Assembly (NCBI GenBank): GCA_040386075.1
Contig: JAZKGE010000024.1
Location: 1 to 64,000, forward strand
Length of the DNA stretch: 64,000 nt
Direction of reading: 5' to 3'
Source: UBA4416 sp040386075
Lineage (GTDB): Bacteria > Bacteroidota > Bacteroidia > B-17B0 > Aurantibacillaceae
Shown piece by piece: positions 59,804 to 64,000 of this stretch. The stretch's first letter is position 1; each line of letters opens with the position of its first letter. The notes beneath the pieces were generated by a model. The model did no database searches. It was given only the letters and a program-made list of their open reading frames with translations, and was not told the DNA's origin. The position numbers and the translations under genes are program-made.

Positions 59804-60472
59804 ATGAAAAAGATCTCTACTCTTTCTGTTGTTACTATTGCTTTATTAACTACCTTTCAATTTTCGGCAAATGCCCAGGCTTACCGTAAAGGTTCGTTAA
59901 TGATCAGCATTTCTGAAGGTCATACGTTGGCAAACTATGCAACCAACGATATCAGCACAGGCAAAGAACAACGCGTGAGCGATGAAGTTTTAATTGGTGT
60001 TAGGGATCCATTGGTTATTGAATATGGTATCTCAAAACGCTGGAGTGTTGCCTTAAGTTCAGGTAACGATATTTTTGAGGTTAATTCCACAAAGGCTTAC
60101 GGTTTTTCAAGCAATGAAAATAAAGTAAAAGTTTCAACTTCTGAATTAAATGCGGAATGTGCCTACCATGCATTCGTAAATAAACGTTTAGACCTTTCTG
60201 TTTTTGTGGCAACCGGTATATTCTCTATAAAAATGCAGGGTGGTGAAAGCGACTACACATACAATCACACATCAAAAGGAACTATTGTAAGATATGGAAC
60301 ACGCGTACACTATTACTTTTGGAAACGTTTAGGGGCTGTTGGTATGGTAAGTAACTATTTAGCAAACTGTTCTCCAAAAGATGTGAAGGAAAATAACATC
60401 GCTAAAAACTATTCTACTTCTATTAACGGTATTGCCATTGAAGGTGGTTTGTGTTATAGAATATTGAAATAG
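59804..60472 (+). CDS. Secreted, probably outer-membrane barrel protein
   Basis: A 222-residue protein with a signal peptide (residues 1-25, ANAQA). The mature part consists of amphipathic strands of 9-12 residues, such as RWSVALSSGNDIF, LDLSVFVATGIFSIKM and AIEGGLCYRILK. That pattern fits a small eight-stranded barrel. No named family recognised. It has a strong consensus promoter. Confidence 0.6.
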   Translation: MKKISTLSVVTIALLTTFQFSANAQAYRKGSLMISISEGHTLANYATNDISTGKEQRVSDEVLIGVRDPLVIEYGISKRWSVALSSGNDIFEVNSTKAYGFSSNENKVKVSTSELNAECAYHAFVNKRLDLSVFVATGIFSIKMQGGESDYTYNHTSKGTIVRYGTRVHYYFWKRLGAVGMVSNYLANCSPKDVKENNIAKNYSTSINGIAIEGGLCYRILK

Positions 60473-60514
60473 GTTTATCTTTCCATATTGTTTCAGGAAA
60501 TTTAGATTTAATTT

Positions 60515-60810
60515 ATTAGGGCGTGACCCTGCGGGTCGGGCTCTCGGCACTCGCTTTTTTAATTGTCCTGCGGAACAATTAAAAAGAGCTCAGACAATGC
60601 CTCCATCCCTCACGCGAGTTACAGCAAGATCGAAATGTAAACTTCGATTTTTGAAAACGTGGCCCGCGTGAGGGATTGTAGTGAAAATCCTTTTGTGAGG
60701 AACGAACAAAAGATTGTAACATTGGCGAGGAGAAAGCATAGCTTTTGACGAAGACACCGAGCGTAGCTCAGCCCGGTGCGGCCAACGCCGCACACGCCCA
60801 AATAGATTAA
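60515..60810. repeat. Long palindromic TTTGGGCG-family element
   Basis: Left end TTATTAGGGCGTGACCC, right end CACACGCCCAAATAG. Inside are a hairpin CTTTTTTAATTGT/ACAATTAAAAAG (60554-60586), ATCCCTCACGCG (60605-60616) mirrored by CGCGTGAGGGAT (60665-60676), and the AAAATCCTTTTG...CAAAAGATTG arm shared with the element at 35648. It fills the gene-free stretch 60473-60873; apparent ORFs are repeat translations. Confidence 0.82.
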
Positions 60811-60873
60811 ATTAAACCTACGTTATTGTACAACAATGTATTTACCTGTAAAAAAGTTTTGGCTGTAAGGCAA

Positions 60874-62919
60874 TTATACAACTTCCTTCACCAATCCGGC
60901 TCTTCTTAATAAAGCTTTAGGATCAGCCTCTCTACCTCTGAATCGTTTGTAAAGAATAGACGGATGTTCGCTGCCACCGGTTGATAAAACATTTTTATAA
61001 AATGCATTTGCCACTTCTTTATTAAAGATACCTTTTTCTTTAAATGCTTCAAAAGCATCGGCATCAATCACTTCGGCCCATTTGTAAGAATAATAACCGG
61101 CAGAATAACCACCCGGGAAAATATGGGAGAACGAACAGGACGTACTATTTTCGGGAACCGAAGGCATCAGATCTGTTTTGGCTGTTACGCTCATTTCAAA
61201 ATCTTTAACGCTGGCAATATCTTTTGGATCTTTACTATGCCATGCCATATCCAGCGTAGCTAAACCAATCTGGCGAATAGTTGCCAAACCACTATGAAAG
61301 TTGGATGAATCAACAATTTTTTGAATGTAATCGGCAGGTATAGACTCACCTGTTTGATAATGTTTAGCAAATAGGTCAAGACATTCTTTTTCGTAACACC
61401 AGTTCTCCAGGATCTGAGATGGTAACTCCACAAAATCCCAATACACGCTGGTGCCGGTTATACTACCGTATTGTCCGTTGGCACACATACCATGCAACGC
61501 ATGACCGAACTCGTGGAACAGGGTTGTAACTTCATTGAACGTTAACAGTGAAGGCTTACTTTCGGTTGGCTTGGTAAAATTACAAACGATAGATACATGT
61601 GGCCTCACATTCACGCCATTTTCCATCTTTTGATTTTTAAAAGAGGTCATCCAGGCTCCCTGACGCTTGCCGGCACGCGGAAAGAAATCGGCATAGAACA
61701 CTGCTACAAATTCTCCGGCTGCATTCTTTACTTCATACGTCGTAACATCTTTGTGGTACAATGGAATATCATTACGCTGAATGAAAGATAATCCGTATAA
61801 TTTTTTTGCTGTTTCAAAAACACCGGCAACAACATTCTCCAGTTTGAAATACGGTCTTAATAATTCGTCGTCGATAGCAAATTTTTCTTTCTTTAATTTC
61901 TCGGCATAATATGGCACATCCCATTTCTTGAGGTCTGCCGGTCCGCCAATTGATTTACTGTAAGCGATTAGTTCTTCCAGTTCTTCTTTTGCAAATGATA
62001 AAGAGTTATCCAGTAAATTCTCTAAAAAAGCAAACACTTTTGTTGGCGATTCAGCCATGCGTTCTTCTAATACAAAATCGGCATGTGACTTATAACCTAA
62101 CAATACAGCACGCTGGTGACGAAGCACCGCAATTTGTTTTAATACCTTTTGATTATCATGCTCGTTATTTTTAAATGCTTTAGAGCCGTATGCTTTAAAG
62201 ATCTGTTCTTTTAAATTCCTGTTCTCAGAATAAGTAATGAATGGTCCATAACTTGGGTAATCCAGAGTAAACACCCAGGCATTTTCCTTTCCTTTTTCGT
62301 TAGCGGTTATTTTAGCAGCTTCAATAATACCTTCGGGCAACCCTGCCAGATCAGCGGGATCAGTAATGACCATTTCATAAGCATTGCTTTCTGCCAACAC
62401 ATTTTCGCTGTAGGTTAACGACAATTGAGATTTCTCTTTATCAATAGTCCTTAATGTTTCTTTTTGAGCAGCATTTAATTTAGAGCCATTACGAACAAAA
62501 CCTTTATAGGTTTTATCCAATAAAGTTGCTTGCTCAGGATTTAAAGTCAATGTATCTTTGATATGATAAACAGCCTCTACACGCTTATACAAAGCATCGT
62601 TTAAAATAATATCATTTGAATAATCGCTCAGTTTTGGCGAGATCACTTTTGCCAGAGCCTGCATTTCTTTGGAGGTTTCGGCCAAATTGAGGTTAGAAAA
62701 GGCCATGCTTACAACTTCCAGTAAAGGACCAACCTTCTCTAAAGCTTCAATGGTATTGGCAAATGTTGGCGCTTCGGTATTATTTACAATAGCATCAATT
62801 TCTGCCAAACCTTGTTTAATACCTTCTTCAAAGGCAGGTAAGTAGTGTTCAACTTTTATTTTATCAAAGGGAATGGTATCTAATGGTATATTAAAATCTG
62901 ATAGAAATGGATTACTCAT
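60874..62919 (-). CDS. M3 family metallopeptidase (oligopeptidase / dipeptidyl carboxypeptidase)
   Basis: A 681-residue cytosolic zinc peptidase that degrades peptides. The catalytic motif FHEFGHALHG (HEXXH) and the downstream Glu in FVELPSQILENW place it in M3, near Dcp/OpdA. The ATG at 62919 (MSNPFLSDFNIPLDTIPFDK) matches the family N-terminus; 15 extra in-frame codons upstream run into the -7 box and are unlikely to be translated. It stands alone. Confidence 0.94.
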   Translation of the reverse strand: MSNPFLSDFNIPLDTIPFDKIKVEHYLPAFEEGIKQGLAEIDAIVNNTEAPTFANTIEALEKVGPLLEVVSMAFSNLNLAETSKEMQALAKVISPKLSDYSNDIILNDALYKRVEAVYHIKDTLTLNPEQATLLDKTYKGFVRNGSKLNAAQKETLRTIDKEKSQLSLTYSENVLAESNAYEMVITDPADLAGLPEGIIEAAKITANEKGKENAWVFTLDYPSYGPFITYSENRNLKEQIFKAYGSKAFKNNEHDNQKVLKQIAVLRHQRAVLLGYKSHADFVLEERMAESPTKVFAFLENLLDNSLSFAKEELEELIAYSKSIGGPADLKKWDVPYYAEKLKKEKFAIDDELLRPYFKLENVVAGVFETAKKLYGLSFIQRNDIPLYHKDVTTYEVKNAAGEFVAVFYADFFPRAGKRQGAWMTSFKNQKMENGVNVRPHVSIVCNFTKPTESKPSLLTFNEVTTLFHEFGHALHGMCANGQYGSITGTSVYWDFVELPSQILENWCYEKECLDLFAKHYQTGESIPADYIQKIVDSSNFHSGLATIRQIGLATLDMAWHSKDPKDIASVKDFEMSVTAKTDLMPSVPENSTSCSFSHIFPGGYSAGYYSYKWAEVIDADAFEAFKEKGIFNKEVANAFYKNVLSTGGSEHPSILYKRFRGREADPKALLRRAGLVKEVV

Positions 62920-62961
62920 AAAATAGGATTTAAGTAAATTGTGTTTATACAATATACGAGT

Positions 62962-62969
62962 CAAAGGTA
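62962..62969 (-). promoter_or_regulatory. -7 box for the M3 peptidase gene
   Basis: TACCTTTG on the minus strand, a full TAnnTTTG match, 43 nt upstream of the ATG at 62919. No clear -33 box. Confidence 0.5.
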
Positions 62970-63047
62970 AAATGGTTTAGCTTATGGAGAGAAAAAAAAC
63001 AGCTCTTATTTTTTAATAAATAAGCCAGGAACGGGAATCCTAAAAAA

Positions 63048-63497
63048 CTATAGAGTTACAGAAGTCTTGCTTACATTTCTGTACAGAAAAGAAGTAAAGA
63101 TATGCCTACGGGCAAAACGTCCCTGAGAATCGGCATTCACTAATTTTACGTAGGTGTTTTCGGGTACTCCAAAATATTCGTAACCACTTCCGTCCTGAAA
63201 ATCGATACGTAAACGTTTACCTTGATAAGTGATATCAGCGATCTGAGAATTAGCCGTTGTGTTATTATAGTCGGCTAAAGTTGCCTGTTGGGTTTCGGGA
63301 GCAATGCTTACTAAAAAATGATAGGCCTCGATGATCTGTTTGCTTTTTTCTTCAACCTGCAATTTCAATTCTTCATTATCCTGGATCTTATCAGGATGAA
63401 ATTCTTTCATAAAATTACGGTAAACGCTTTTTAACTCACTTAAGCTAACAGCTTTATCAACTCCCATTAACTTTCTGTATTCAACTATCTTTCTCAT
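63048..63497 (-). CDS. J-domain protein with KTSC domain
   Basis: A 149-residue protein joining two domains. Residues about 15-75 form a DnaJ-like J domain with the HPD tripeptide in FHPDKIQDN that stimulates Hsp70 ATPase. Residues about 85-140 form a KTSC domain (IADITYQGKRLRIDFQDGSGYEYFGVPENTY), found with RNA-related proteins. No zinc finger or substrate-binding domain is present. It may recruit DnaK to a specific RNA or protein client; that is inference. Confidence 0.88.
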   Translation of the reverse strand: MRKIVEYRKLMGVDKAVSLSELKSVYRNFMKEFHPDKIQDNEELKLQVEEKSKQIIEAYHFLVSIAPETQQATLADYNNTTANSQIADITYQGKRLRIDFQDGSGYEYFGVPENTYVKLVNADSQGRFARRHIFTSFLYRNVSKTSVTL

Positions 63498-63547
63498 TGT
63501 TTAATGCCTGTGAAGGATGGTTTGATCCATACTTCTGTTTTTTTTGG

Positions 63548-63555
63548 CAAAGATA
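63548..63555 (-). promoter_or_regulatory. -7 box for the J-KTSC gene
   Basis: TATCTTTG on the minus strand matches TAnnTTTG 51 nt upstream of the ATG. No -33 box at the right spacing. Confidence 0.4.
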
Positions 63556-63695
63556 AGCCAAAATCAGGCATGAATAACATGAAATTCAAGCTATTCGTCT
63601 AAAAATACAGCCCTACAAAACACTTAACATTTTTTAGAAAGCGTTTTGAAACATCCTGTTGTAACTTTATAGTTCACACTTGTATTATATAACAC

Positions 63696-64000
63696 ATGAA
63701 AATAATAGCATTTATAACGATCATCAGTCTTGGAATAGGATTGACTTCCTTTAAACATTCAAACTCATTTAAAACAACTTATTTCCAATTAACCGACAGT
63801 ATTCCGGAAATGAATCAAAAAATTGTGGAGTTTGCGGCTTCAAAACTCAAAAAAAAGGTGGGTACAGGAGAATGCTGGGATCTGGCTTCAGAAGCTTTGC
63901 AATCTGTAAATGCCAAATGGGATATGAAATACAAATTTGGGAAAGAGATCAATTATAAAAAAGAACCTGTTTATCCGGGTGACATCATTCAGTTTGAAAA
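63696..64000 (+). CDS. Secreted CHAP/NlpC-like protein, truncated by window edge
   Basis: The first 101 codons of an exported protein: a signal peptide (MKIIAFITIISLGIGL) and then EFAASKLKKKVGTGECWDLASEAL and PVYPGDIIQFE. The Cys in GECWDLA followed by PGDIIQF is the pattern of papain-like CHAP/NlpC folds, with a possible link to the BBC1/AIM3-like group. The His and the rest of the catalytic site lie beyond the window. Confidence 0.65.
   Translation, partial: MKIIAFITIISLGIGLTSFKHSNSFKTTYFQLTDSIPEMNQKIVEFAASKLKKKVGTGECWDLASEALQSVNAKWDMKYKFGKEINYKKEPVYPGDIIQFE

Noticed and set aside
60590..60801. Minus-strand ORFs of 60-67 codons
   Set aside because: They fall within the palindromic element at 60515-60810 and have no signal peptide, motif or promoter.
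1..64000. tRNA, rRNA, CRISPR or complete insertion sequence
   Set aside because: No cloverleaf or rRNA-like sequence, no regularly spaced repeat-spacer array, and no transposase-like ORF could be recognised by eye.

Overview
The window is chromosomal DNA from a member of the Bacteroidota, probably an environmental Bacteroidia whose order I cannot fix. Four things point there. Several intergenic regions carry the Bacteroidetes promoter (TTTG, about 19 nt, TAnnTTTG). Two secreted proteins end in type IX secretion (T9SS) sorting domains. Several families are typical of the phylum (HYC_CC_PP protein, DUF2911, VF530, SiaC, a short NtrC-type regulator with GAFTSA, TonB-dependent receptor with carboxypeptidase-like domain). 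Base composition is AT-rich and Shine-Dalgarno sequences are rare. I see no rRNA, tRNA, complete insertion sequence, CRISPR array or prophage.

Layout. 1-12 kb: a TPR/OmpA envelope protein, a fatty acid desaturase, then housekeeping genes (cmk, Sua5-type tsaC, pheT, def, guaB). 12-24 kb: lipoprotein, rhomboid, aminotransferase, HD phosphohydrolase, a large M43 metalloprotease exported by T9SS, the tatD-tcdA pair, an alpha-oxoamine synthase and an NlpC/P60 peptidase. 24-31 kb: ABC exporter, ClC channel plus HPP membrane protein, glycosyltransferase, meaB. 31-41 kb: PIG-L deacetylase, a 41-residue membrane protein and a sodium:solute symporter in one overlapping operon, with murQ nearby, which suggests amino-sugar or peptidoglycan turnover; then a sigma-54 activator, arfB and rlmB. 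41-46 kb: small secreted proteins and a metal-linked group (TonB receptor, secreted HMA protein, HYC_CC_PP protein). 46-54 kb: ligA followed by an accessory stretch with a Ser/Thr kinase, a higBA toxin-antitoxin operon with a third gene, and a secreted protein enclosed by long repeats. 54-64 kb: SiaC-like protein, rluF, GIY-YIG protein, DEAD-box helicase, VWA lipoprotein, RidA, M3 peptidase, J-KTSC protein and a truncated secreted protein.

The most unusual content is non-coding. At least six families of palindromic repeat lie between genes. The most striking is a family with TTTGGGCG...CGCCCAAA ends. Three long copies (about 51.3-52.0, 53.5-54.1 and 58.8-59.2 kb) keep the same order of parts, but each holds a central hairpin with different arm sequences that still pair. 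Two copies lie in direct orientation on either side of the secreted-protein gene at 52.1-53.4 kb. Repeats also supply the likely start codons of tsaC and tatD, and a 16-bp palindrome sits inside pheT in frame.
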